Source: Hohaiivirga grylli (lineage in GTDB: Bacteria > Pseudomonadota > Alphaproteobacteria > Rhizobiales > Beijerinckiaceae). From it: DNA of 64,000 nucleotides. Where the stretch lies: NCBI RefSeq assembly GCF_039655745.1, contig NZ_JBBYXI010000001.1, positions 558,001 to 622,000 of the forward strand, written 5' to 3'. The notes under the pieces were generated by a model that worked only from the letters and a program-made list of their open reading frames with translations, made no database searches and was not told where the DNA came from. The position numbers were made by a program, and so were the translations under genes. Below are positions 17,960 to 26,463 of this stretch, in pieces (the first letter of the stretch is position 1; the number at the start of each line of letters is the position of its first letter).

Positions 17960-17999
17960 GGCTGCCGCATTCTTGAGTGAGTGCGGTGGCTTTATTTTT
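17960..17999 (+). terminator. intrinsic terminator after carbamate kinase
   Basis: Arms 17960-17969 and 17982-17991 form a 10-bp stem with three G-U pairs, followed by TTTATTTTT. It implies that fdrA has its own promoter downstream, or that read-through is regulated. Confidence 0.7.
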
Positions 18000-18114
18000 C
18001 AAGATAATTTTGAGTGATTTACCGATCGTAGCGTTATTATGAAGTGAAACTGTAAAATCGATAATTTAATGGTCGGGAAAGCTTAAAGCACATAATATGA
18101 CTTTCGACTAATAA

Positions 18115-18255
18115 TAGCTCCAGCTCGCAGGCGGTTCTGCTAGCAGCTGAGTGGGGCAGGCAGTCGACAGGCTCTCTTCCCTTCGCAGCGCTTCAAGCTG
18201 ATGAGTGGGCTGTTCGTGGTCGTTAAGGCAACGAAAGTGCAGCGGGAGAAGAATA
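18115..18255 (+). promoter_or_regulatory. structured leader of fdrA, candidate cis-regulatory RNA
   Basis: G+C-rich 140-base stretch within otherwise AT-rich spacer. Stem 1: CAGCT/AGCTG (18121-18125 with 18145-18149) enclosing GCAG/CTGC (18127-18130 with 18137-18140). A later stem pairs TTCGT (18213-18217) with ACGAA (18231-18235). The element AGCTGAGTGGGGC at 18145 recurs as AGCTGATGAGTGGGC at 18196. It matches no riboswitch class I know. Confidence 0.4.
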
Positions 18256-19935
18256 ATGCTGTTTTCCGTCATCAAGACTGGTGTCTTTCAGGACTCTGTC
18301 AGTCTTATGCTGCTGACAAAGAAAGTTTCTACACTTCCTGGGGTTGACCGTCTGTCCGTTATGATGGGTACGCCTGCCAATAAGGAAATTTTCCAGAATA
18401 CAGGTTTATCTACACCAGAGGTTGAGGCTGCAAAGCCGAGTGATCTTTGCGTGGTTGTCGATGCTGCAAGCGCAGATGTCGTCGATGAAGTTATGAAGGG
18501 CATTGAAGCCTTTCTGTCTGACCAGTCAGTGCGCCGCAAAGGGGCTGACTATTCCCAGACAAAGACACTGGATGGGGCGCTTTCCCAGATTCCAGATGCT
18601 GATATTGCCCTCATCTCTGTTGCTGGTCGTTATGCAGCAAGGCTTGCAGGTCAGGCTCTTGATCGCGGCCTCAATGTCATGATGTTCAGTGATAACGTCA
18701 GTACAGAAGATGAGGCTGCTCTCAAGAAACGCGCTCATGAAAAAGGTTTGCTCGTTATGGGACCGGACTGCGGTACCAGTATGATTGGTGGGCAGCCTCT
18801 TGCTTTTGCTAACGTCAATAAAGACGGCACAATTGGTCTGATTGGTGCCTCCGGTACCGGTCTTCAGGCAGTTATGGCTGGCATCGATTTTTATGATGAA
18901 GGTCTCTCCCACGCCATCGGTCTCGGTGGTCGTGACCTCTCATCAGAAATCGGTGGCACCAGCGCATTGGATGCTATTGATTTCCTTGCGCGCGATCCGA
19001 AGACAGAAGTCATCGGTTTCATTTCCAAGCCGCCAGCAAAAGCTATCCGTGACAAGATCGTTTCTGCACTTGAAGCACAGCCAAAGCCTGCTGTTGCCAT
19101 CTTCCTGGGTGAAGAAGGTAAGGCAGATGAAGGTAAGGGGTTAACCTTTGCCGGTACGCTTGATGAAGCGGCTTTTCTGGCTGTTCAGGCACTGAAAAGT
19201 GTTCAGGCTTCCAAGTGCCGCGCTGCTCTGACGCCGCAGCAAAGACAGATTCGTGGTCTTTATTGTGGTGGTACGCTCGCCTCTGAAGCTGCGCTGCTTA
19301 TGGGGCGTGGTCTGAATGTGCCTTTCACAGGTGCACATGACGAAGGTATCATGTTCAGTGCTGATGGCAGTACGGTTATCGATCTTGGTGATGACGTCTA
19401 CACGGTTGGTCGTGCGCACCCGATGATTGACCCGACATTGCGCGGGGAAATGATTGTTGAAGCTGGTAAAGATTCAGCTGTTGCGGTTGTCCTGATGGAC
19501 GTCGTGATTGGTTACGGTGCGCATGAAGACCCTGCAGGTCAGGCAGCTGAAATGGTTGAAGCTGCCCGCAAGGCCCGCACATGCGGTGGCGACGTTACAT
19601 ATGTTGCCTATGTCTGTGGTGCCAAGAATGATCCGCAGAATCTGGAAGCACAGAAGGCCAAGCTGATTGAGGCTGGCGTCATTGTTGCTGATAGCAATCG
19701 TGAAGCTGTTGAGTTTTCTCTGAGCATCATCAGTGAAGGTAAGGATCTGTCTTCACCGGCCAACGGCAAAGAGGCGCCAAAGCTTCTTAATCATCGCCCC
19801 AAGGTCGTTAATCTCGGTCTTCGGTCATTTGCCGACGATATTCATAAGTCAGGTGGTGAAGTTGTTCACGTGAACTGGGCCCCACCAGCTGGTGGAGATG
19901 AAACACTCATAGCCGCCTTGGATCGGCTTGCCTGA
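18256..19935 (+). CDS. fdrA: FdrA-family protein (AllF-like carbamoyltransferase subunit)
   Basis: 559 residues from the ATG at 18256 (GGAG seven bases upstream); a longer frame to 18205 lacks support. FdrA is related to acyl-CoA synthetases (succinyl-CoA-ligase-like Rossmann folds): GPDCGTSMIGG, IGLIGASGTGLQAVMAGI, and HDEGIMFSADGSTVIDLGDD mark the domains. In E. coli, FdrA/AllF together with YlbE/AllG and YlbF/AllH has been identified as oxamate carbamoyltransferase, which makes carbamoyl phosphate from oxalurate. All three partners plus carbamate kinase occur here, so a catabolic carbamoyltransferase is the best reading. The carbamoyl donor here is unknown. The DUF1116 gene follows after 27 bases. 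Confidence 0.9.
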   Translation: MLFSVIKTGVFQDSVSLMLLTKKVSTLPGVDRLSVMMGTPANKEIFQNTGLSTPEVEAAKPSDLCVVVDAASADVVDEVMKGIEAFLSDQSVRRKGADYSQTKTLDGALSQIPDADIALISVAGRYAARLAGQALDRGLNVMMFSDNVSTEDEAALKKRAHEKGLLVMGPDCGTSMIGGQPLAFANVNKDGTIGLIGASGTGLQAVMAGIDFYDEGLSHAIGLGGRDLSSEIGGTSALDAIDFLARDPKTEVIGFISKPPAKAIRDKIVSALEAQPKPAVAIFLGEEGKADEGKGLTFAGTLDEAAFLAVQALKSVQASKCRAALTPQQRQIRGLYCGGTLASEAALLMGRGLNVPFTGAHDEGIMFSADGSTVIDLGDDVYTVGRAHPMIDPTLRGEMIVEAGKDSAVAVVLMDVVIGYGAHEDPAGQAAEMVEAARKARTCGGDVTYVAYVCGAKNDPQNLEAQKAKLIEAGVIVADSNREAVEFSLSIISEGKDLSSPANGKEAPKLLNHRPKVVNLGLRSFADDIHKSGGEVVHVNWAPPAGGDETLIAALDRLA

Positions 19936-19962
19936 ACAATCTCGACGAAGTGGAATAAAAAG

Positions 19963-21219
19963 ATGTCTAATTTTCTGAAAGAAGCCAACGAAAAGGTTGT
20001 CGAAAAAATCAAGGCAGCCCGTCCGTATCTCATTGATGTTAAGCCTGCTGCAGAAGTTATCTCGGCTTTTGCCGGTCGTAAGCTGCTGCTGCATGCTGGC
20101 CCGCCAATCAAGTACGAAGAGATGACTGGCCCGATGCGTGGTGCTTGTCTTGGTGCTCTGTTGTTTGAAGGCTGGGCAAAGGATGAAGCTGAAGCCGACA
20201 AGATGCTGAAGGCTGGCGAAATCGAGTTTGCCATGTGTCACAGCGTTGATGCCGTTGGCCCAATGGGTGGCATCACATCTCCAAATATGCCGGTTCTGGT
20301 CGTTAAGAACGATACAGATGGTAACTTTGCCTACTGCAACATGAACGAAGGCATTGGTAAGGTTATGCGCTTCGGTGCTTACGGCGACGAAGTTCAGACA
20401 CGTCTGCGCTGGATGCGTGATACACTTGCCCCAGCTCTGTCTGCTGCTCTGGCAACCATGCCTCAGGGCATTGATCTTACAGCCATGATGGCTCAGGCCA
20501 TCACAATGGGTGACGAGTTCCACCAGCGTAACATTGCAGCCTCTGCCCTGTTCCTGCGTTCCGTTGCTCCGGCTCTGTCCCGTATCGAGATCAGCAATGA
20601 GAAGCGCGCAGAAGTTACGGACTTCCTTGGCCGTACTGATCAGTTCTTCCTCAATATCGCCATGGCTTACTGCAAGGCCGTCATGGATGCTGCTCACTCT
20701 GTTGGCGAAGGTACAATCGTTACAGCAATGACCCGTAACGGTAAGATGTTCGGTGTTCGTGTTTCCGGTCTTGGTGACCAGTGGTTTACAGCTCCGGTTA
20801 ATACACCTGTTGGTCTGTTCTTTACTGGTTACTCGCAGGAAGATGCCAATCCGGATATCGGTGACAGTGCCATTACTGAAACATTTGGTGTTGGCGCTAT
20901 GGCGATGATCGCAGCTCCGGGTGTGACACGCTTCGTGGGTGCTGGTGGTTTTGATGATGCGCTCGAGATCAGCAATGAAATGGCTGAAATTTGTCTGGCT
21001 CAGAACCCAGCTCTGCCAATTCCGACCTGGAATTTCCGCGGCGCTTGCCTAGGTATCGATGTACGCATGGTTGTTGAGTCCGGCATTACTCCGGTCATCA
21101 ACACTGGTATTGCGCATAAGGATCCAGGCGTTGGTCAGGTTGGTGCAGGTACTGTTCGTGCACCAATGGCTTGTTTTGAGCAGGCTCTGCTCGCACTTGA
21201 TAAAAAATACGGAAAGTAA
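19963..21219 (+). CDS. DUF1116 protein, YlbE/AllG-like carbamoyltransferase subunit
   Basis: 418 residues, usual length for DUF1116. Characteristic blocks: LLHAGPPIKYEEMTGPMRGA, HSVDAVGPMGGITSPNMPV, and EGTIVTAMTRNGKMFGVRVS, ending with TGIAHKDPGVGQVGAG. The family is nearly always next to fdrA, and the E. coli member is AllG, a subunit of oxamate carbamoyltransferase. Cytoplasmic, no signal. It shares a short 27-base junction with fdrA, so the two are translated together. Known from family: subunit role. Inferred: the same chemistry on a different carbamoyl compound in this organism. Confidence 0.9.
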   Translation: MSNFLKEANEKVVEKIKAARPYLIDVKPAAEVISAFAGRKLLLHAGPPIKYEEMTGPMRGACLGALLFEGWAKDEAEADKMLKAGEIEFAMCHSVDAVGPMGGITSPNMPVLVVKNDTDGNFAYCNMNEGIGKVMRFGAYGDEVQTRLRWMRDTLAPALSAALATMPQGIDLTAMMAQAITMGDEFHQRNIAASALFLRSVAPALSRIEISNEKRAEVTDFLGRTDQFFLNIAMAYCKAVMDAAHSVGEGTIVTAMTRNGKMFGVRVSGLGDQWFTAPVNTPVGLFFTGYSQEDANPDIGDSAITETFGVGAMAMIAAPGVTRFVGAGGFDDALEISNEMAEICLAQNPALPIPTWNFRGACLGIDVRMVVESGITPVINTGIAHKDPGVGQVGAGTVRAPMACFEQALLALDKKYGK

Positions 21220-21238
21220 GAATTCCGTTTGATAAAAA

Positions 21239-21270
21239 TCCAGCGGCTCCTTCTCCTCGAAGCCGCTGGA
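21239..21270 (+). promoter_or_regulatory. intercistronic hairpin (DUF1116 to transporter)
   Basis: Perfect 10-bp stem, arms 21239-21248 and 21261-21270 (TCCAGCGGCT/AGCCGCTGGA), 12-nt loop, not followed by U's. It is likely a processing or 3'-stabilising structure. A second, imperfect stem (21293-21301 with 21311-21320) lies between it and the transporter start. Confidence 0.6.
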
Positions 21271-21341
21271 GTCGGGGGTTGAGGAGACATTAGGGCTCTG
21301 GGGTACATGGCCACAGTCCCGATTAAGTTGGGAAATACAAT

Positions 21342-22682
21342 ATGACAATGACCAAGAAGAATATGGGCATGTTAGGTGCGGTAGCACTTTGCATGCTGTT
21401 GGCCTTTTTTGCAGCGGGACAACCGAAAGACATGATGTTCTATCAAGTCGCTTCGATTGTGCCGCTTCTTCTTATTCTGACACTGCTGTTCTTGCAGGTT
21501 GATATGCTTGTTGCCGCTCTCGCTGGCGGTACCATGGCAATGATCCTTGGGGGTATCGGAATTACCACTGCCAACCAGACCATGCTCAAGGAAATTCCGG
21601 GCATGCTCAGCGTGACAGTGCCGATTATCAACTCAGCAATTGCAACTGCCGTGTTCAAGGCCGGTGGTTATACTGCTGCTCTGACTCTCGTACGCCGTGC
21701 TATTGGTGACAGAACAGAGTTCCTCGGTGCCTTCGTGGTTATCCTGCTTGCTGCTGCAACCTATATGTCGGGTATCGGTGGCGCCAGTGCCATGGTTATT
21801 GCGCCGCTTGCATTTGCTGCCGTTGGTGTTGTTCCCGGTGTTATCGCTGGTATGTCCATTGCCGCTGCCGTGTCGTTTACGACATCGCCTGCATCTTTGG
21901 AAACAACCGTTGTTGCCAAACAGACAGGTATTGATGCAGCGCATTATGTTGCAACAATGCAGCCTTATACGCTGACATTCGTGATCATCGCGATTGCCAT
22001 TGCCTTCATTGATACGAAGCGCAAGAAGGGCATGTTCAAGGGTGAAGAAAACGAAGAGATGAAGAAGCTCACCAATGGTGAACTCTGGAAGCTTACTCTT
22101 CCTGCTATCTTCCTGCTCTTTGCTGTTATCGCCGGCCCTGCTGTCAACAAGGCAGTTGGTAGCCCGGTTCTTGGCCCTATGATGTATTCGATCATCACAA
22201 TCTTCCTGGTTTATGCCTGCAGCCGTTTCACACTGAACCAGTCTGCTAATGCCATGGTTGATGGTGGTACATACATTCTGACCCGTCTGTTTGCGGTTGG
22301 TATCTTTGTTGCCTTCGTTCGTATCATTGAAATGACGGGTGCCTTTGATGTAATCGCTCACGTCGTTCAGGCTGCTCCAAGCGCATTCTATGTGCCGGTT
22401 GCTGTCCTTGCAGGTTACCTCATCGGTGTTCCTGCCGGTGCCTATGTCGGTTCTATTCTGGCTCTGATCCTCCCGGTTACCGTGACACTTGGCTTCTCAC
22501 CTGTTCAGACTGGTCTTGTTGTGATGGGTGTTGGTCTTGGTTCACAGATGAGCCCGGTCAATATCACGATGCAGGCTCTGTCTGCGGGCTTCCAGATTCC
22601 TGTTCTTCAGGTTGCACGCGGTAACGCACCGTATGTTCTGGGATGTCTGGCCCTGCTGATGATCGCAGCATTCTTCGTCTGA
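21342..22682 (+). CDS. ion-transporter-superfamily permease
   Basis: 446 residues with about 12 hydrophobic segments, arranged as two halves with re-entrant-like loops (TYMSGIGGASAMVIAPLAFA and IGVPAGAYVGSILALILP), as in ion-transporter carriers of the CitMHS/DctM/DcuC type. A hydrophilic KRKKGMFKGEENEEMKK linker lies near the middle. It sits in the operon between the carbamoyltransferase subunits and the amidohydrolases, so it probably imports the substrate or exports the acidic end product (for example an oxamate- or aspartate-like anion). Exact family and substrate uncertain. Confidence 0.8.
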   Translation: MTMTKKNMGMLGAVALCMLLAFFAAGQPKDMMFYQVASIVPLLLILTLLFLQVDMLVAALAGGTMAMILGGIGITTANQTMLKEIPGMLSVTVPIINSAIATAVFKAGGYTAALTLVRRAIGDRTEFLGAFVVILLAAATYMSGIGGASAMVIAPLAFAAVGVVPGVIAGMSIAAAVSFTTSPASLETTVVAKQTGIDAAHYVATMQPYTLTFVIIAIAIAFIDTKRKKGMFKGEENEEMKKLTNGELWKLTLPAIFLLFAVIAGPAVNKAVGSPVLGPMMYSIITIFLVYACSRFTLNQSANAMVDGGTYILTRLFAVGIFVAFVRIIEMTGAFDVIAHVVQAAPSAFYVPVAVLAGYLIGVPAGAYVGSILALILPVTVTLGFSPVQTGLVVMGVGLGSQMSPVNITMQALSAGFQIPVLQVARGNAPYVLGCLALLMIAAFFV

Positions 22683-22700
22683 TAGATCTTTTTAAGAATC

Positions 22701-22723
22701 CCGCTGGCGGGGGTCGCCAGCGG
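22701..22723 (+). promoter_or_regulatory. intercistronic hairpin (transporter to amidohydrolase)
   Basis: CCGCTGGCG (22701-22709) and CGCCAGCGG (22715-22723) pair perfectly over GGGGT. No U-tract follows; a ribosome site (AAGGAGAG) comes 20 bases later. Confidence 0.6.
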
Positions 22724-22754
22724 CAACGGTTAAGTTGCAAATAAGGAGAGTAAT

Positions 22755-23981
22755 ATGGATATCATCATTCGCAATGCGTGTTTGAAAGACGGCACGCCTC
22801 TCGTTGATGTCGCCATCAAAGAAGGAAAAATTGCCGACATTGCTCCCAAGGTAGAAGCAACTGCAGCTAGAGAAATTGATGCTGGTGGTCGTGTTCTGAT
22901 ACCAGGGCTCATTGAGAGTCATCTTCACCTTGAAAAAGCTTACATCATGGATCGTAAGCCGAACCGCTCAGGTACGGTTTGGGAAGCCATTGAGATCACA
23001 AAAGAGCTGAAACCAACCTTCACCCGTGAAGATATCATGGAACGCTCTCACCGTGTGATCCGTCAGGTTGTCCGCTATGGTACAACCCATATCCGTGCGC
23101 ATGCAGAGTTCGACCCGACACAGGGCTTCACCGGCTTTGATGCTGTTTGTGATCTGCGTGATCAGTACAAAGGCATCATCGACATTCAGGTTGTCGCTTT
23201 CCCTCAGGAAGGTATCTTCAAGGCTCCAGGCACTGAAGAGATGATGTATGAATCCATGAAGCGTGGTGCTGACATTGTCGGTGGTATTCCTTACAACGAT
23301 CGTGATTATAAGGAGCACATCGACTTCCTGTTCAAGCTCGCTAAAGAGTTCGATAAGGACATCGACCTTCACCAGGACTTCAAGGACGATTACGATCAGG
23401 ATACCTGCATCGACTATCTTGCTCGCAAGACAATTGAAGAAGGTTATGAAGGCCGCGTCTCAACAGGTCACGTCACTGCTCTTGGTGCCGTTCCGCCTGA
23501 GAAGCTCAAGGATATGGTCAAGTTGATCGCAGATGCTGGTATCAGCATCATGTGTCTGCCAATGACCGATCTGCATCTTGGTGCCCGTAAAGATACCTAC
23601 AATGTTCGCCGTACACTGACACCTGTCCGTGCGCTGCGTGATGGTGGGGTGAATATGTGTCTGGCAACAAACAACATCCGTAACGCCTTCACACCTTATG
23701 GTACAGGCGATCTGATGCAGACAGCCATGACAGCTATACCTGCTGCCCACCTTGGTGGTGCTGATGATCAGGCGACAGTTCTGGATATGATTACAACCAA
23801 TCCAGCTAAGGCTATCGCTCTTAAAGGTTATGGCGTTGCCAAGGGCTGTGTTGCCGATCTGGTTCTGCTGGATACAAAGAGCACAACAACCGCGGTCATC
23901 GATCTGCCTGAGCGTCTGTTCGTCATCAAGAACGGCCGCATCGTTTCGCAGTCGATCCGGGAAAACATGCTCAACTTCTGA
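22755..23981 (+). CDS. cytosine deaminase-like amidohydrolase, cytoplasmic
   Basis: 408-residue TIM-barrel metal hydrolase; start supported by AAGGAGAG. Metal ligands of the family are visible: His56 and His58 (ESHLHLEK), His206 (DLHQD) and His239 (GHVTAL). Two acids used by E. coli CodA are not conserved: the Glu of HCDE is Phe209 here and the metal-binding Asp is replaced in TNNIRN (Asn306/Asn307). I recall related amidohydrolases with the same Asn-Asn, so it may be a subfamily with other chemistry rather than a dead enzyme. In this operon it probably opens a cyclic ureide or deaminates a ring. Paired with the Tat-exported paralogue that follows. Confidence 0.85.
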   Translation: MDIIIRNACLKDGTPLVDVAIKEGKIADIAPKVEATAAREIDAGGRVLIPGLIESHLHLEKAYIMDRKPNRSGTVWEAIEITKELKPTFTREDIMERSHRVIRQVVRYGTTHIRAHAEFDPTQGFTGFDAVCDLRDQYKGIIDIQVVAFPQEGIFKAPGTEEMMYESMKRGADIVGGIPYNDRDYKEHIDFLFKLAKEFDKDIDLHQDFKDDYDQDTCIDYLARKTIEEGYEGRVSTGHVTALGAVPPEKLKDMVKLIADAGISIMCLPMTDLHLGARKDTYNVRRTLTPVRALRDGGVNMCLATNNIRNAFTPYGTGDLMQTAMTAIPAAHLGGADDQATVLDMITTNPAKAIALKGYGVAKGCVADLVLLDTKSTTTAVIDLPERLFVIKNGRIVSQSIRENMLNF

Positions 23982-23991
23982 TTTGTGTGAG

Positions 23992-24018
23992 AATAATCCC
24001 GGGTTTCCCGGGATTATT
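23992..24018 (+). terminator. 12-bp perfect hairpin between the two amidohydrolases
   Basis: AATAATCCCGGG (23992-24003) and CCCGGGATTATT (24007-24018) pair perfectly over TTT, followed by TATTTCT. It is the strongest stem in the operon and may end part of the transcripts; the following gene then needs read-through or its own promoter in the 125-base spacer. Confidence 0.6.
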
Positions 24019-24143
24019 TATTTCTGGGCCAGCCTTCAAAGAGCTCAGTTAAATACTACGAAGACGGGAGTAACGTTTCAGGTGCCTTTGTCGGAATGTG
24101 GGGTCCATATTCTAGACGTCATGTATCAAAAAGGAATAGCCTA

Positions 24144-25490
24144 ATGACAATGTCTCGCAGAGCTTTTATGGAGCGTGCAGTTGTTGCAGGAACAATGATT
24201 GCAGCAACAGGCGGTACTGCTTATGCCAAAAGTGATCCTTCTTCAACCAAGGGACCGAACATGACAGCACCAGTGCAAGGAAAGTCGATACTCCTTCAGG
24301 ATATTACTGTTGGTGCAACAGGTAAGAATGCGGATGTTTTGATTGCCGACGGAAAGATTGCCAAGATTGGTACTAATCTTCAGCAGGCTGATGCAGAAAA
24401 AATTGCTTGCATGGGATGCCTTCTGCTTCCTTCTTTCATTGATGCTCACGTTCATCTGGACAAGACAAGAATTGGTGCGCCTCAACGACTGCACCATCAG
24501 GCAACAGCAACCGTTGCTCAGCGTGCTGCCAATGAACGCCAACTGCGTGTTGATCTGAAACACGACCCATACAAGTTTGGCTCAAACCTCGTTCACCAGA
24601 TGGCCGCGATGGGTACGACCCATATTCGCAGTCATATTGATATTGATCCTCTGACAAAGCTCTCTGGCGTAGAGGCGCTGATGCGTATCCGTGAAGACTT
24701 TAAGGGGTATATGGATATCGAATTTGTTGCTTTCCCTCAGTCGGGTATCGTGAAAGCTGAAGGGGTTGCCGATCTGATGGCACAGGCCCTTGATATGGGT
24801 GTTGAATATATTGGTGGTCTCGATCCGGAAGTGTTCGATAATGACCGTAAGGGCCATCTTGATGTCCTGTTTGCCCTTGCTGAGAAGACAGGCAAGCCGA
24901 TTGACATCCATCTGCATGAGCCCGGTCAGGTTGGTCTGGCAACCATCAAGGATATTATCGCTCGCGGTAAGGCCCTTGGGATGAAGGACAAGATTACAAT
25001 CTCGCACGGGTTTGCTCTTGGCCAGATATCTCAGGATGAACTGAAGGCTCTTCTGCCAGAGATGGTGGATATGGGTGTTCGCGTGATAGGTAGCGCACCG
25101 GGACATGTGACTTTCCCGCCAGTGGATGCGTTGTTGGATGCTGGTATTCTCTATGCTGGTGCCAATGACAATATTCAGGATATGTGGTCACCATGGGGTA
25201 ATGGCGATATGCTCCAGCGTGCTATGTTCCTGGCATATAAAAACAACTATCGTGCTGATGAGCCGTTGATGCGTCCATTTGAGATGGTCACAAATATTCC
25301 GGCTCAGCATATAGGACTTAAAAACCACGGGCTGGAATATCTGAAAGAAGGGGCTATTGCCAATCTGGTTGTTGTTGAGGCAACGGATGTACCGGCAGCT
25401 GTTCTTTATGTTCCGGAAAGAAAACTGGTTCTTAAAAATGGTGTTGTCACAGGTCGTGATGGTAAAAGCACCATTCCGAAGAAAGCATAA
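24144..25490 (+). CDS. Tat-exported cytosine deaminase-like amidohydrolase
   Basis: 448 residues from the ATG at 24144 (AGGA eight bases upstream). The N-terminus is a twin-arginine signal: SRRAFM followed by a hydrophobic stretch (about 11-25) and an AYA cleavage site before Lys29, so the enzyme should fold in the cytoplasm and act in the periplasm. Catalytic residues of the CodA type are complete: DAHVHLDK, DIHLHEPG (His and Glu), SHGFALG (His) and an Asp in ANDNIQD. It is a paralogue of the preceding amidohydrolase. Inferred role: first attack on an external cyclic substrate in the periplasm, with products imported by the neighbouring carriers. Confidence 0.87.
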   Translation: MTMSRRAFMERAVVAGTMIAATGGTAYAKSDPSSTKGPNMTAPVQGKSILLQDITVGATGKNADVLIADGKIAKIGTNLQQADAEKIACMGCLLLPSFIDAHVHLDKTRIGAPQRLHHQATATVAQRAANERQLRVDLKHDPYKFGSNLVHQMAAMGTTHIRSHIDIDPLTKLSGVEALMRIREDFKGYMDIEFVAFPQSGIVKAEGVADLMAQALDMGVEYIGGLDPEVFDNDRKGHLDVLFALAEKTGKPIDIHLHEPGQVGLATIKDIIARGKALGMKDKITISHGFALGQISQDELKALLPEMVDMGVRVIGSAPGHVTFPPVDALLDAGILYAGANDNIQDMWSPWGNGDMLQRAMFLAYKNNYRADEPLMRPFEMVTNIPAQHIGLKNHGLEYLKEGAIANLVVVEATDVPAAVLYVPERKLVLKNGVVTGRDGKSTIPKKA

Positions 25491-25515
25491 AAAGTTTATT
25501 ATGCAGGAAAACAGA

Positions 25516-25537
25516 TGTGCGCATGGCAGTGCGCACA
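25516..25537 (+). promoter_or_regulatory. intercistronic hairpin (amidohydrolase to DUF2877 gene)
   Basis: TGTGCGCA (25516-25523) and TGCGCACA (25530-25537) are perfectly complementary over TGGCAG. No U-tract. Confidence 0.55.
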
Positions 25538-25560
25538 TTCGCAAGGGGAAGTTATAAGGT

Positions 25561-26463
25561 ATGCGTTTGCAGCAGAAAAATATCGTGTTTCACTTAAAGG
25601 CTCTCGGCGTCAGCGATGAAGCTTGGCGCAGGCTTGCTGTTGATGGCGCTGCTGAGATTCTGTCTGTATTTCGCCGTGGTATTACGATTGCTCCCCTGAA
25701 TGATCATAACGGTCGCCCAATCTTTGTTTCCTGTCCGGGCGAGGGGTTGCTGCCGGAACACGTTGTCGTCACCAAAAAAGACTGTGAAGCCATTCTGGCC
25801 CATGGTCGTCCGGGTGACACGGTTTTCTTCACGAAGCGCCATCGCTTCCGCATGGAAATGCCTTCTCTGTCTGCGAGTGCTCAGACAATTGATGAAAGCC
25901 TGAAGCTCTTGGAACAGTTTGTTCCGTCAAATGGAATGACAGGTCTTAATATTCCTTGCGGTGAAGTACTGGATGATGCCTGGGAATGGAGTGAGGTTTT
26001 CCGCTGTGATTGGGATAAACTACCAAGCTGGGAAACCGAAGAGCGTCGCAGTGTTCTGCTACAGCGTCTGATCGGTCGTGGCCACGGGTCAACGCCGGCT
26101 GGAGATGATATGCTGGTGGGTGCTATGGCTTATATTGCTGTCAATGAGAAAGCACTGGCACATAAAACATTCTTCAATACCATTCGGGCGTTGGAAAGTA
26201 AGTTTCCGGTTCTGACAACAAGTACCAGTGAGGTTTATCTGCACTGGGCCCTGCACCGGGTTTTCTCAAGCGATATTATCCGCCTTATGGAAGGGATCAT
26301 GTCAGGGGATCGTCGCAAGATTGAGCGTAATATTGATGCGCTTCTCAGGCACGGCGCAACGTCAGGACTTGATACGCTTGTTGGTATTATCCTGATAATA
26401 CGCAATAGCCAAAAATACTGTCTTAACGTTCTGTTTGGGCAGCGTTCTCTTCTATCACTCTGA
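25561..26463 (+). CDS. DUF2877 protein, AllH-like carbamoyltransferase subunit
   Basis: 300 residues. The DUF2877 signatures are clear: GRGHGSTPAGDDMLVGAMAY (about 178-197), corresponding to the family GxGxGLTPSGDD, and HGATSGLDTLVGI near the C-terminus. The E. coli member (YlbF/AllH) is the third component of oxamate carbamoyltransferase. Its presence at the operon's end, away from fdrA and the DUF1116 gene, completes the three-subunit set. The last 41 bases overlap the convergent marR-type gene, so the final residues are read on both strands. Confidence 0.88.
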   Translation: MRLQQKNIVFHLKALGVSDEAWRRLAVDGAAEILSVFRRGITIAPLNDHNGRPIFVSCPGEGLLPEHVVVTKKDCEAILAHGRPGDTVFFTKRHRFRMEMPSLSASAQTIDESLKLLEQFVPSNGMTGLNIPCGEVLDDAWEWSEVFRCDWDKLPSWETEERRSVLLQRLIGRGHGSTPAGDDMLVGAMAYIAVNEKALAHKTFFNTIRALESKFPVLTTSTSEVYLHWALHRVFSSDIIRLMEGIMSGDRRKIERNIDALLRHGATSGLDTLVGIILIIRNSQKYCLNVLFGQRSLLSL

